A stretch of DNA of 64,000 bases from Actinopolymorpha rutila (lineage in GTDB: Bacteria; Actinomycetota; Actinomycetes; Propionibacteriales; Actinopolymorphaceae), in assembly GCF_013407855.1 (NCBI RefSeq), contig NZ_JACBZH010000001.1, positions 4,898,001-4,962,000 of the forward strand. Reading direction: 5' to 3'. The first letter of the stretch is position 1; each line of letters starts with the position of its first letter. The notes under the pieces are model-generated. The model made no database searches. It was not told the origin of the DNA and worked only from the letters and a program-made list of their open reading frames with translations. This document shows positions 41,069 to 49,608 of this stretch, piece by piece. The position numbers were made by a program, and so were the translations under genes.

Positions 41069-42327
41069 CCCCACATGTCGGTCACCGCGCCGCGCCGCCC
41101 CGGGCCGCCTGGCGGGTACGCATGCTGGCGCTTGTGTCGGTGCTCGGGCCCGGGCTGCTGGCCGGACTGTCCGACGACGATCCGGCCGGGATCACGACGT
41201 ACTCCGTGCTCGGCGCCGACCACGGCTACCAACTGCTGTGGGTGCTCCTGCTGTCCACCGTCGCGCTGGTCGTCTTCCACAACCTCGGCGCCCGGATGGG
41301 CGTGGTCACCGGTCAGGGCCTCACCGGACTGATCCGCCAGCGGTACGGCGTGCGCGCGGCCGGGCTCGCCGTCGTCGCCCTCGTGGTGGCGAACGTGGGC
41401 ACGACCTGCGCGGAGTTCGCCGGGATCGCGGCGGGCTTCGAGCTTTTCGGGGTCAGCCGGTACGTCTCCGTCCCGCTGGCCGCGGTCGTGGTGTCGCTGC
41501 TCGTCCTGCGCGGCAGCTTCCACCGGGTGGAACACATCCTGATGGCGCTTGCCACGGTGTTCGTGGCGTACGTCGCCGCCGGCCTCCTCGGCCACCCCGA
41601 CTGGGGGCAGGTCGCCCGCGGACTCGTGGTGCCGACGATGCCGTTCGACCGGGACGCGCTGCTGATCGCCACCGCCACCGTCGGCACCACCCTCGCACCG
41701 TGGGGCCTGAGCTTCATCCAGTCCTACGCTGTGGACAAGAAGCTGCGGCCGGCCGACCTGCGCTACGAACGGATCGACGTGGTGACCGGCGCGGTGCTCA
41801 CCGGCGTGATCGGCGCGTTCGTCGTGGTCGCCTGCGCGAGCACCCTGCACACCAGAGGTGTCCCGATCGACACCGCCGCGGATGCGGCCCGCGCGCTCGA
41901 ACCCGTGGCCGGCCGGCTCGCCAGCGGGTTGTTCGGCATCGGGCTGATCGGGGCCGGCCTGCTCGCGGCGGCGATTCTGCCGCTGTCGACGGCGTACTCG
42001 GTGTGTGAGTTCACCGGCTACGAGGCCGCTCTGGACGACAGCATGCGCGACGCCACCCTCTTCTACCTGACGTACGTGCTGGTCACCGGCGTCGCGGCGG
42101 CCGTGGTGCTGGTGCCGGGCGCGCCGCTGATCCCGATCCTGGTGCTGACGCAGGTGCTGAATGCGGTGCTGCTGCTACCCCTGCTGGCGTTCATGTACGG
42201 CATCTCCCGCGACCGCGACCTGATGGGGCCCTACACCGCGACGGCGGGTGCGGCCGGGCTCTACCTCGCCACCATCGCGTTCATCGCCGCGTGTGTGCTC
42301 GGGCTGTTCGTGCTCGGGCTCGGCTGA
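41065..42327 (+). CDS. Nramp-family divalent metal transporter, NRMT-like (probable Mg2+)
   Basis: 420 residues with about eleven helices of the LeuT fold. In helix 1 the classical DPGN is DPAG (39-42), so the metal-binding Asn is replaced by Gly. In helix 6 the Met-Pro-His motif reads A211-P212-W213, so the metal-coordinating Met is replaced by Ala. Loss of both Asn and Met marks the Nramp-related Mg2+ transporter (NRMT) clade as opposed to Mn2+/Fe2+ Nramp. The overlapping MgtE_N gene fits magnesium. Its start ATG shares four bases with the upstream stop. Substrate assignment is inference from these residues and context. Confidence 0.9.
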   Translation: MTPHVGHRAAPPRAAWRVRMLALVSVLGPGLLAGLSDDDPAGITTYSVLGADHGYQLLWVLLLSTVALVVFHNLGARMGVVTGQGLTGLIRQRYGVRAAGLAVVALVVANVGTTCAEFAGIAAGFELFGVSRYVSVPLAAVVVSLLVLRGSFHRVEHILMALATVFVAYVAAGLLGHPDWGQVARGLVVPTMPFDRDALLIATATVGTTLAPWGLSFIQSYAVDKKLRPADLRYERIDVVTGAVLTGVIGAFVVVACASTLHTRGVPIDTAADAARALEPVAGRLASGLFGIGLIGAGLLAAAILPLSTAYSVCEFTGYEAALDDSMRDATLFYLTYVLVTGVAAAVVLVPGAPLIPILVLTQVLNAVLLLPLLAFMYGISRDRDLMGPYTATAGAAGLYLATIAFIAACVLGLFVLGLG

Positions 42328-42352
42328 CCCCGGCCACATCACGCCGCGCGCG

Positions 42353-43555
42353 TCAGCGGGGGTGGACGACGCACCGGAAGCCGACGTGGCCGGTCGCGGT
42401 GGCGGAGTCGCTGGGCTGCCTGGCCGCCGGGCGATACCGCAGGCAATACGTCGCCGAACACAGGTACGAGCCGCCCTTGACCACCCGCGCCACGCGGTTC
42501 CCGTCGGCGGTGCCGGCCTCGGCGTCGGCCGCGGTGCGCTGCCAGGGCAGCGGCGACTGCCGGTCGAGAGGTACGAGCAGGGGTACGCAGGCCGCCTTGG
42601 CCGCGCGGTCCGGCTCCGGCGCGCGGTAGACGTCGCTGGTCCACTCCCACACGTTGCCGGTCATGTCCAGCAGGCCGTACCCGTTGGCGGGGAACAGCCC
42701 GGACGGCGACGTCCGCTCGAACGGGCCGAGCCCGGCGTGACGCCACGGGAAGTCGCCCTGCCAGACGTTGGCCATCAGGCGTCCGCGCGGGCTGAAGTCG
42801 TCACCCCACGCGTAGACCGCGCCGTCCAGCCCACCGCGCGCCGCGTACTCCCACTCGCTCTCGGTCGGAAGTTGCTTGCCCGACCAGTGCGCGTACGCCT
42901 CGGCGTCCTCGTAGGCGACGTGCGTCACCGGATGGCGTTCGCGTCCGTGCGGGGCGCTGCCGGGGCCTTCGGGCCGGCGCCAGTTCGCGCCCGGGACATA
43001 CGACCACCAGCTACCGCAGTCGGACAGGTCCACCGGCCCCGGCGTGGGGTGGAAGACCAGCGAGCCCGGCGTCGTCAGTCTCGGGTCCGCACCGGGATGC
43101 AGGTCCGCGTCGAGCCGGCGTTCGGCGACCGTGACGTAGCCGGTGGCCCGGACGAACCGGCGGTACTCCGACACCGTCACCGGGCGCTCGTCCATCCAGA
43201 AGCCGGCCACCTCGACCGTGCGGACCGGGCGCTCCTCGGGGTAGAAGTCGTCGCTGCCCATCGCGAACGTGCCGCCGGGCACCCAGACCATCCTCCTGCC
43301 GGGACGGGCGCTGGTCCTGCTCCTGGGCCGGTCCCCGGGCTCGCTCCCGTGCCGGCCACTGTGCTGAGTCCTGGGCAGAGTCCTGGGCTGGGTCCTGGGC
43401 TGCCCGGTGGGCTGACTCTCCAGCCGGCCCTTGGACCGACTCTTCGACCGGCTTGCTACCCGGCCACCGGGCTGGTCTCCGGGCTGGTCTCCGGGCTGAT
43501 CTCCGGGCTGGTCTCCGGGGACGACACCGGACCCGTTCGCGGTGCGAGTGGTCAT
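42353..43555 (-). CDS. Formylglycine-generating enzyme (sulfatase modifying factor)
   Basis: Copper-dependent oxidase that converts a Cys in the CxPxR motif of sulfatases to formylglycine. Both active-site cysteines are present, C366 and C371 in GGSYLCSATYCLRYRPAAR, with the spacing of human FGE. The fold markers WVPGGTFAMGS, HPVTHVAYEDAEAYAHWSGKQLPTESEWEYAARGG and NVWEWTSD are all present. The first 85 residues are a disordered extension with GDQP repeats. No sulfatase gene is in the window, so its client is elsewhere. It is monocistronic. Confidence 0.95.
   Translation of the reverse strand: MTTRTANGSGVVPGDQPGDQPGDQPGDQPGGRVASRSKSRSKGRLESQPTGQPRTQPRTLPRTQHSGRHGSEPGDRPRSRTSARPGRRMVWVPGGTFAMGSDDFYPEERPVRTVEVAGFWMDERPVTVSEYRRFVRATGYVTVAERRLDADLHPGADPRLTTPGSLVFHPTPGPVDLSDCGSWWSYVPGANWRRPEGPGSAPHGRERHPVTHVAYEDAEAYAHWSGKQLPTESEWEYAARGGLDGAVYAWGDDFSPRGRLMANVWQGDFPWRHAGLGPFERTSPSGLFPANGYGLLDMTGNVWEWTSDVYRAPEPDRAAKAACVPLLVPLDRQSPLPWQRTAADAEAGTADGNRVARVVKGGSYLCSATYCLRYRPAARQPSDSATATGHVGFRCVVHPR
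43467..43514. repeat. Four 12-bp tandem repeats in the FGE gene
   Basis: CCGGGCTGGTCT three times and CCGGGCTGATCT once, encoding GDQP units on the minus strand. A degenerate continuation with CCTGGGCTGG lies at about 43370-43410. They affect only the non-conserved N-terminus. Confidence 0.9.
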
Positions 43556-43751
43556 GGCGGCTCCGGTGAGCTGTGACGCTTCTCCTGTCCGCCTCCTATC
43601 CGCTCCCCCGCCCGGTCAATCGTGCGACCGGTAACCCGCACCGGGAGCGAGCGCAATCCGACGTTGACACCGGTCGGCAATCAGGCGGCAACCGGGGCGA
43701 ACCGAACAACCAGCCCAGTCGGAACCAAACGTACGAAGGGGAAACGAGAGG

Positions 43752-44798
43752 TCAGCCGGCGACGGTCGTGACCGGAAGCGAGGAGTCGGCCACCAGGTCC
43801 AGCCGGGACGCGGTCCGCCCGCGGGCCAGCATCTGTGCGCCCAGCGCGGCCACCATGGCGCCGTTGTCCGTGCACAGCTTGGGCCGCGGCACCCGCAGCC
43901 GGATCCCGGCGGCGGCGCAGCGTTCCTCGGCCATCGCGCGCAACCTGGAGTTGGCAGCGACCCCGCCACCGATCAGCAGGTCGTCCACACCCCTGGTGCG
44001 GCAGGCGTCCACGGCCTTGCGGGTGAGCACGTCACACACCGCCTCCTGGAAGGACGCGGCGACGTCGGCCACCGGCACCGGCTCTCCGGCACGCTCCCGG
44101 GTCTCCACCCAGCGGGCGACGGCCGTCTTCAGACCGGAGAAGGAGAAGTCGAACCGGTGCCGCGCAAGGTCACGTTGACCGGTCAGCCCGCGCGGGAACC
44201 GGACGTACGCCGAGTCGCCGGCCTTCGCCTCCCGGTCGACGTAGGGGCCACCGGGGAACGGCAGGCCCAGCAGCCTGGCCACCTTGTCGAACGCCTCGCC
44301 CGCGGCGTCGTCCACGGTGGAGCCGAGCGGGTCCACCGTGTCGGTGACGTCCTCGACGAGCAGCAGCGAGGAGTGCCCGCCGGACACCAGCAGGGACACG
44401 CACGGCTCGGGCAGCGGGCCGTGTTCGAGGGTGTCCACCGCGACGTGCGCGGCCAGGTGGTTGACGCCGTACAGCGGCTTGCCCAGACCGAGGGCCAGCG
44501 CCTTCGCCGCGGCGACGCCGACGAGGAGGGCACCGGCGAGTCCGGGCCCGCTGGTCACCGAGATCGCGTCCACGTCGGCGAGCCGGATGCCGGCCGTCTC
44601 GCAGGCCCGGTCGACCGACGGGATCATCGCCTCCAGGTGCGCCCGGCTGGCGACCTCGGGCACCACGCCGCCGAACCTCGCGTGCTCCTCCAGGCTGGAG
44701 GCGACCGCGTCGGCGAGCAGGGTGCCGCCCCGGACGATTCCGACACCTGTCTCATCGCACGACGTTTCGATGCCCAGCACCAGCGGCTCGTCGCTCAC
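43752..44798 (-). CDS. tsaD: tRNA N6-threonylcarbamoyladenosine synthase catalytic subunit TsaD
   Basis: Transfers threonylcarbamoyl to A37 of ANN-decoding tRNAs together with TsaB and TsaE. The 348 residues include GIETSCDETGVGIV, the metal-binding H114 and H118 (NHLAAH), VSGGHSSLLLVED and the ending CTDNGAMVAALG. GTG 44798 was chosen because the family begins just before the first strand and GAGGTGG precedes it at the right distance; the longer open frame adds sixteen unconserved residues. In most actinobacteria rimI follows immediately; here a 2.1-kb lipoprotein gene lies between. Confidence 0.97.
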   Translation of the reverse strand: MSDEPLVLGIETSCDETGVGIVRGGTLLADAVASSLEEHARFGGVVPEVASRAHLEAMIPSVDRACETAGIRLADVDAISVTSGPGLAGALLVGVAAAKALALGLGKPLYGVNHLAAHVAVDTLEHGPLPEPCVSLLVSGGHSSLLLVEDVTDTVDPLGSTVDDAAGEAFDKVARLLGLPFPGGPYVDREAKAGDSAYVRFPRGLTGQRDLARHRFDFSFSGLKTAVARWVETRERAGEPVPVADVAASFQEAVCDVLTRKAVDACRTRGVDDLLIGGGVAANSRLRAMAEERCAAAGIRLRVPRPKLCTDNGAMVAALGAQMLARGRTASRLDLVADSSLPVTTVAG

Positions 44799-44918
44799 GC
44801 GACCACCTCGGCCCACTCCTCGTTCACAGCACGGTCGTTCACACACAGCACGACCGCGAGCCTAGCCCGCCGGTGCGGCGGACCGGGCTCGCGGTCTGAT
44901 GTGCCCGAGTTCCTACGG

Positions 44919-47048
44919 TCAGATCGTGTGCTGGTCGGGGTTGGTCCAGAACCACGTCTCCGGGTCGTACACCGCCGGCGTCGGGTGGATCCAGGGTGCG
45001 GCGAACCCGCCCATGGCCAGCTCGTTCCGTGCCGGGACGTTCTGCATGTCCTCGTGCACGAGCAGGATGTACGGCGTGTTCGCCACGACGCCGAGCAGGT
45101 ACGGGCCGTCGGTGATGTGGATCTTCACCATCTCCCAGACGAGCTGGTTCCGCTTCATCTGGTCCGGCTCGACCTTGGTCTGGTCGTAGATCTTCCACAG
45201 CCGGGCGACGGGACTGCCCGGCTCGGCGTCCATCCGCGGCGGCGTGCGCTTGTACGGATCGACGTTGAGTTCCTTCTTCTCACCCGGCGTACCGCGCTCG
45301 TTGTAGAACTCGCCCTGCAGCGGAGCCCAGCGCGAGGACTCCATCGGCACCAGCCACTGCGGGTAGACCAGGCAGTTGGGCCCGTCGCCCGTCTCCCACG
45401 TGGTGTTGGTCATCAGCTTGCCGAACCGCCACTGGTCGCCGAAGCCGTCCGGCGGCACCGGGTTGAGCCGGGTGTCGATGCCGATCGCGTCCCAGTCCTT
45501 CTTCAGCAGGTTGTTCTTGTGCTGGTGCTCCTGCGCGGTGTCGGCCTGGTAGTCGAGCCGAACGTGGAGCTTGGACCCGTCCGGCATCTCCCGCTTGCCG
45601 TCACCGTCCTTGTCCACCACGCCGATCTCGTCGAGGATCTTCTTGGCCAGCTCCGGGTCGTACTTGATGTAGCTGTCCCGCCACGACCTGTAGACCTTCT
45701 TGCCCTCGTCGTTGACGTGGAACTCGATCGCCTTCGGGCTCATCGTCCCGGTGGTGAGCTCGCCGGTGTTGTAGTAGACCGCCTTTTGCACCTCGGCCCG
45801 GTTGTAGGCGTGCGACAGCGCCTGGCGGAACTTCGCGTTCCGGATCAGCTTGCGCATCTTCGGCTCGTAGTAGTCCTGGTTGAAGAACACCAGCGAACCG
45901 CTGCCGTCGCCGGCGTCCCACAGGACCACGTCGAGCTTGGTCTTGGACTGCGCCTGCTTGAGCGAGGAGATGTCGTTGAGGAACAACGAGGTGAACCCGC
46001 CGAACAGGAAGTTCATCTTCCCCTCGACGGCCTGCAGCTTCTGCACCTCGGGGTTCTGGACGACGTTGAAGTTCAGCGCGTCGAGGTAGGGGAGCTGCGC
46101 GCCGTCGGGCCCGACACACCAGTAGTACGGATTGCGGTCGAAGACGACCCGGCGGCCTTCCTTGTACGACTTGCACTTCCAGCCGGTCATCACCGGGCAG
46201 TCGGGGTTGCGGGTCCAGGCCCGCTTCTGGTCGAACTGGCCCTTGTCGGTGGCCCAGTCCTTGCCCACCGAAGGGTTGTACTTCGGGTGCCACTTCTTGA
46301 GGTAGTGCTTGGGCTCCATCCAGCCCGGGCCGTTGCCGCGCTTGACCCACATGGCCAGCCGGTCGGCGGTCAGCGGGGCGGGCGCGTCGAACTTCATCGA
46401 GATGGTCAGCGCGTCCGGCGCGGTCATCTTCATGACGGTGCCCTTGCCCGAGCGCGCCTCGTCCGGGGGGACCTCGCTGTGCTGGGTGTTGAGCACCATG
46501 TCGTTCCACCAGAACATGATGTCGTCGGTGGACCACGGTTGGCCGTCGGACCACTTCAGCCCCTCGCGGAAGTGCAGGGTCCACTCACTGGCGTCGGCGT
46601 TGGACTCCCACGACTCCACCAGCCCCGGGGCGATGTCCTTGCCGTCGTTGAGCCAGCGCAGCAACGAGTGGCCGTACATGAACTCCGCATGGGTACTGGA
46701 GTCGCTGGCGGAGGTGACCGTGCTGATCACGCCGCCGTACTTCCCGTGGTCCAGCCAGTTGTGGGGTACGACGTAGGGGTGCTTGGGCAGCCGCTCCTCG
46801 AGCTTGGGCAGCTTGCCGGCCTGCACCAGCTTGGCCAGCTCGGGCGACTCCTTGAGCTTCGCCGGAACAGTCATCGGCTTGACGCGCGATCCCTTGCGGG
46901 ATTGCGAGGTCGGCTTGGGCCCACTCTTCGGGCCGCCGTTCTGTGTCTGGTTGTCGCCGCCCGAACATCCCGCGAGAACCACACCGCCGGCCGCGACCGC
47001 GGACAGGTGGAGCAGGGCACGGCGGCTCAGGCCGAGTCGGTCGTTCAT
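44919..47048 (-). CDS. Orphan ABC substrate-binding lipoprotein (DppA/OppA family 5), Tat-exported
   Basis: 709 residues. The leader RLGLSRRALLHLSAVAAGGVVLAGC has a twin-arginine motif and a lipobox with C28, so it is exported folded and anchored. The body has the family 5 signature region (GLVESWESNADASEWTLHFREGLKWSDGQPW, TADDIMFWW-like STDDIMFWW). A loop DKDGDGKREMPDG resembles an EF-hand-type Ca2+ site, as seen in some large members. Family 5 proteins bind peptides, sugars or other solutes. No permease or ATPase genes flank it. It has a good GGGAGGGAACC ribosome site. It sits between tsaD and rimI and is probably a later insertion with its own promoter in 47049-47268. Confidence 0.92.
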   Translation of the reverse strand: MNDRLGLSRRALLHLSAVAAGGVVLAGCSGGDNQTQNGGPKSGPKPTSQSRKGSRVKPMTVPAKLKESPELAKLVQAGKLPKLEERLPKHPYVVPHNWLDHGKYGGVISTVTSASDSSTHAEFMYGHSLLRWLNDGKDIAPGLVESWESNADASEWTLHFREGLKWSDGQPWSTDDIMFWWNDMVLNTQHSEVPPDEARSGKGTVMKMTAPDALTISMKFDAPAPLTADRLAMWVKRGNGPGWMEPKHYLKKWHPKYNPSVGKDWATDKGQFDQKRAWTRNPDCPVMTGWKCKSYKEGRRVVFDRNPYYWCVGPDGAQLPYLDALNFNVVQNPEVQKLQAVEGKMNFLFGGFTSLFLNDISSLKQAQSKTKLDVVLWDAGDGSGSLVFFNQDYYEPKMRKLIRNAKFRQALSHAYNRAEVQKAVYYNTGELTTGTMSPKAIEFHVNDEGKKVYRSWRDSYIKYDPELAKKILDEIGVVDKDGDGKREMPDGSKLHVRLDYQADTAQEHQHKNNLLKKDWDAIGIDTRLNPVPPDGFGDQWRFGKLMTNTTWETGDGPNCLVYPQWLVPMESSRWAPLQGEFYNERGTPGEKKELNVDPYKRTPPRMDAEPGSPVARLWKIYDQTKVEPDQMKRNQLVWEMVKIHITDGPYLLGVVANTPYILLVHEDMQNVPARNELAMGGFAAPWIHPTPAVYDPETWFWTNPDQHTI

Positions 47049-47268
47049 GGTTCCCTCCCGACCGGCGGTACACCTCACCAAGAGCCGCCGGCGTTCTGCG
47101 CACGGCGAAAGCGTGCGAGCAATCGATTTCTCGCACGAAGGTAAGAGTCCGCCACAGGACCGTCAAGCAATCGGGACAAGATCGTCCGAGACCGGCAACC
47201 GGCACTTCCCCGGCCGATCGATGGTACGGACGGTTCCGGGGAGCCGCCCGGGATCAGGGCCCGGGGGA

Positions 47269-47802
47269 TCAGAGTTGGGCGGCGGGGAGCTCCTCGCCCA
47301 GCGGGGCGAGCCGGAGTACCAGGGCGTCGGCCACACCGTGGTAGTAGCCGCGCCGCCGGGCGATCTGCTCGAAGCCGGTCGCCTCGTACATCGCCAGAGC
47401 GGCGGCGTTGTCGTGGCGTACCTCCAGCAGGGCTTCGGCACAGCCACGGACCCGGGCCTGTGCGAGCAGGGCGTCCAGCAGCGCCCGCCCGATCCCCTCC
47501 CGGCGGCGGTCCGGTCGTACGGCGATGCGTTGTACGTCTGCCGTGGCCGCGACCGCGAGCAGGGAGGCGTACCCCGCGATCGCGGGCTCGTCGGTGTCGG
47601 CGCCGGTGCCCCAGCAGGTGTCGCCGACATCGGTGCCGGTGGCGTCGGCGTCCTCGGCCACGAGAACGCACCTGGTGTCGGGCACCCCGGCCAGCTCGCC
47701 TTCCAGTGCCTGCTCGCCCCAGGCGTCCCGGCCGAAGCAGGCCGTCTCCAGCGCGCGCAACGTCGCGAGGTCATCGGTTCGAGCCGGCCGGATGGAGATC
47801 AC
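47269..47802 (-). CDS. rimI: Ribosomal-protein-alanine N-acetyltransferase RimI (GNAT)
   Basis: GNAT enzyme of 177 residues that acetylates protein N-termini, ribosomal S18 in the type member. The acetyl-CoA loop is VRPDRRREGIGRALLDAL; the C-terminal NAAALAMYEATGFEQIARRRGYY is the RimI-type ending. The GTG start at 47802 overlaps the tsaB stop by four bases. A low-complexity insert (about 50-70, Asp/Thr/Gly) separates the first strands. Coupling to tsaB is the standard actinobacterial arrangement. Confidence 0.93.
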   Translation of the reverse strand: MISIRPARTDDLATLRALETACFGRDAWGEQALEGELAGVPDTRCVLVAEDADATGTDVGDTCWGTGADTDEPAIAGYASLLAVAATADVQRIAVRPDRRREGIGRALLDALLAQARVRGCAEALLEVRHDNAAALAMYEATGFEQIARRRGYYHGVADALVLRLAPLGEELPAAQL

Positions 47803-48455
47803 GTCGGGACCCGCTCCTCGCGTGCGGTCAGGACACGCTTGCGGCTGCGGGGCTCGACCGCGTCGGGACGGCGGAGGTACATCGGAGTCGCGGGTACGAC
47901 CTTCGCCGTGCCGGATGCCACCAGCTCGGCCAGCACCGCGGCATCGGGGTCCACCGGGCCAGCCGCGGTCGGGAACGCCGCGGGGTACAGCGTCGCGCCG
48001 CGTCCCACCACGGGGTCGGAAGTGGCGAGGGCGTCCGGCCGGTCCACCAGCGGGCCGTCGACGCGGGTGTGCCGGTCGGCGTATCTCCCCCAGTAGACCT
48101 CCTTGCGCCGCGCGTCGGTCGCCACGCAGAACGGTCCGGAGTCGATCTCGGCGGCGGCGAGCACGTCGAGCGTGCACACGCCGTGCACCGGAATGTCCAG
48201 GACGTGACCCAGCGTCCGGGCCGTCATCAGGCCGACCCGCAGCCCGGTGAACGGGCCGGGGCCGACGCCGACCGCGATGTCGGTCAGGTCGGTCCGGTCG
48301 GCACCGGCCTGGTCGAGCACCGCCGCGATGCCGGGGGCGAGGAGCTCGCCGTGACGCATGGCATCCACGACCGTGGACGTCGCCACCACCGACGTCCCGT
48401 CGTGGAGCGCGACCGTGATCGCCGGGGTGGCCGTGTCGAACGCGAGGAGCAGCAC
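47799..48455 (-). CDS. tsaB: tRNA threonylcarbamoyladenosine biosynthesis protein TsaB
   Basis: Non-catalytic ASKHA-fold partner of TsaD. The 218 residues begin VLLLAFDTATPAITVAL and include the diagnostic GVGPGPFTGLRVGLMTARTLG. It lacks the TsaD metal histidines, as expected. I chose GTG 48455 because the family starts right at the first strand; no clear ribosome site is visible. It starts 33 bases after the tsaE stop and overlaps rimI. Confidence 0.95.
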   Translation of the reverse strand: MLLLAFDTATPAITVALHDGTSVVATSTVVDAMRHGELLAPGIAAVLDQAGADRTDLTDIAVGVGPGPFTGLRVGLMTARTLGHVLDIPVHGVCTLDVLAAAEIDSGPFCVATDARRKEVYWGRYADRHTRVDGPLVDRPDALATSDPVVGRGATLYPAAFPTAAGPVDPDAAVLAELVASGTAKVVPATPMYLRRPDAVEPRSRKRVLTAREERVPT

Positions 48456-48488
48456 GTTGGTCAGGCTAGCCCGCACCGGTGGCGAAGG

Positions 48489-49490
48489 TCAGTTCGGGAC
48501 GGACCTGACGTCGGCCGCGAGACCTTCGGCGAGCGCGTCGCGCACCGCGACGTCCAGCCAGCGCCGGCCGACCGGGACGACCCGGACCTGCCGGACATCC
48601 TCGCGTTCGTCCTCGGTTTCACCCGATCGCCCCTCGGCTTCGCCCGTGGTCTCCTCCCCCACGCCCCGGCTCACCACGATCTCCAGCCGGTCCTCGGCCA
48701 GGCCCTCGGCAAGGCCCTCGCCCCACTCGACCACCGTGACCGCGTCGTCCACGGAGGTGTCCAGGTCGAGGTCGTCGAGTTCGGCCACGCCGCCGAGCCG
48801 GTAGGCGTCGACGTGCACCAGCGGCGGGCCACCGACCGTCGACGGGTGCGCGCGGGCGATCACGAACGTGGGCGAGGTGACCTGCCCGCGAACACCCAGG
48901 CCGACGCCGATCCCCTGCGTCAAGGTGGTCTTGCCGGCGCCGAGCTCCCCGGTCAGCAACACCAGGTCACCGGCGCGCAGGATCTTCGCGAGCCGCCGGC
49001 CGACCTCCTGGGTGTCCTCGACGCTGACCGCCGTCACCTCCACCGGCAGTCGCTTGGCCAGGTGGACGTTCGGCCCGTCCCGGCCGGCCTCGAGGTAGCC
49101 GCGGTGCCGCCAGAACGTGAGCGTGGCCGGCAACTCGGCGCGGGCGACCAGGCGTACGCCGGCGAGCCCGCGTTCGGCCGCCACCTCCTCCGCGCAGCCG
49201 ACCATCGCGGTGGCCACGCCGCGGTGCTGGAACCTCGGGTGCACCGACACCCGGCGCAGGTCGAGCCACCCGGCGTTCTCGGCGAGCAGCATGGCGCCGG
49301 CGGGACGGCCGTCGACCTGGGCCAGCAGGCCGCCGTAGGAACGCACCGCGTCCTCCACCGTCTGGACCGTCTCCCGCAACGCGGTGCCCGGTGGGTCCAG
49401 CGGCGGCCGGGCGCCGAACGCCGCGTGGATGACGCCCACCAGGGCAGCCGCGTCCGTGGGCTTGGCCTCGACGACGTGCAGGTCGGTCAC
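48489..49490 (-). CDS. tsaE: GNAT acetyltransferase-TsaE fusion protein
   Basis: 333 residues with two domains. The N-terminal GNAT domain (about 5-148) has VSVHPRFQHRGVATAMVGCAEE as its acetyl-CoA loop. The C-terminal TsaE domain (about 150-333) has Walker A GELGAGKTT (181-189), the SPTFVIARAHP switch region and HVDAYRLGG. TsaE is the ATPase that resets the TsaD-TsaB complex. An acidic Glu/Gly insert lies near 270-295. The GNAT substrate is unknown; in most bacteria TsaE stands alone. It is upstream of tsaB. Confidence 0.94.
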   Translation of the reverse strand: MTDLHVVEAKPTDAAALVGVIHAAFGARPPLDPPGTALRETVQTVEDAVRSYGGLLAQVDGRPAGAMLLAENAGWLDLRRVSVHPRFQHRGVATAMVGCAEEVAAERGLAGVRLVARAELPATLTFWRHRGYLEAGRDGPNVHLAKRLPVEVTAVSVEDTQEVGRRLAKILRAGDLVLLTGELGAGKTTLTQGIGVGLGVRGQVTSPTFVIARAHPSTVGGPPLVHVDAYRLGGVAELDDLDLDTSVDDAVTVVEWGEGLAEGLAEDRLEIVVSRGVGEETTGEAEGRSGETEDEREDVRQVRVVPVGRRWLDVAVRDALAEGLAADVRSVPN

Positions 49491-49608
49491 CTTGTGCGCT
49501 CCGCTTCGTCTGCTCGTTCGCTCGTTCTTCGGTCAGTCTGTTCTTCGTCCGCCCGGTTGGTCGTTCCTCGTCCGGCCGGTCGTACGGCGGTTCGGCGTCC
49601 AGCCGCGG

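Noticed and set aside
44157..47144. Open frame of 995 codons on the plus strand opposite tsaD and the solute-binding protein
   Set aside because: Same codon-position shadow effect; the minus-strand products are recognisable families and this translation is not.
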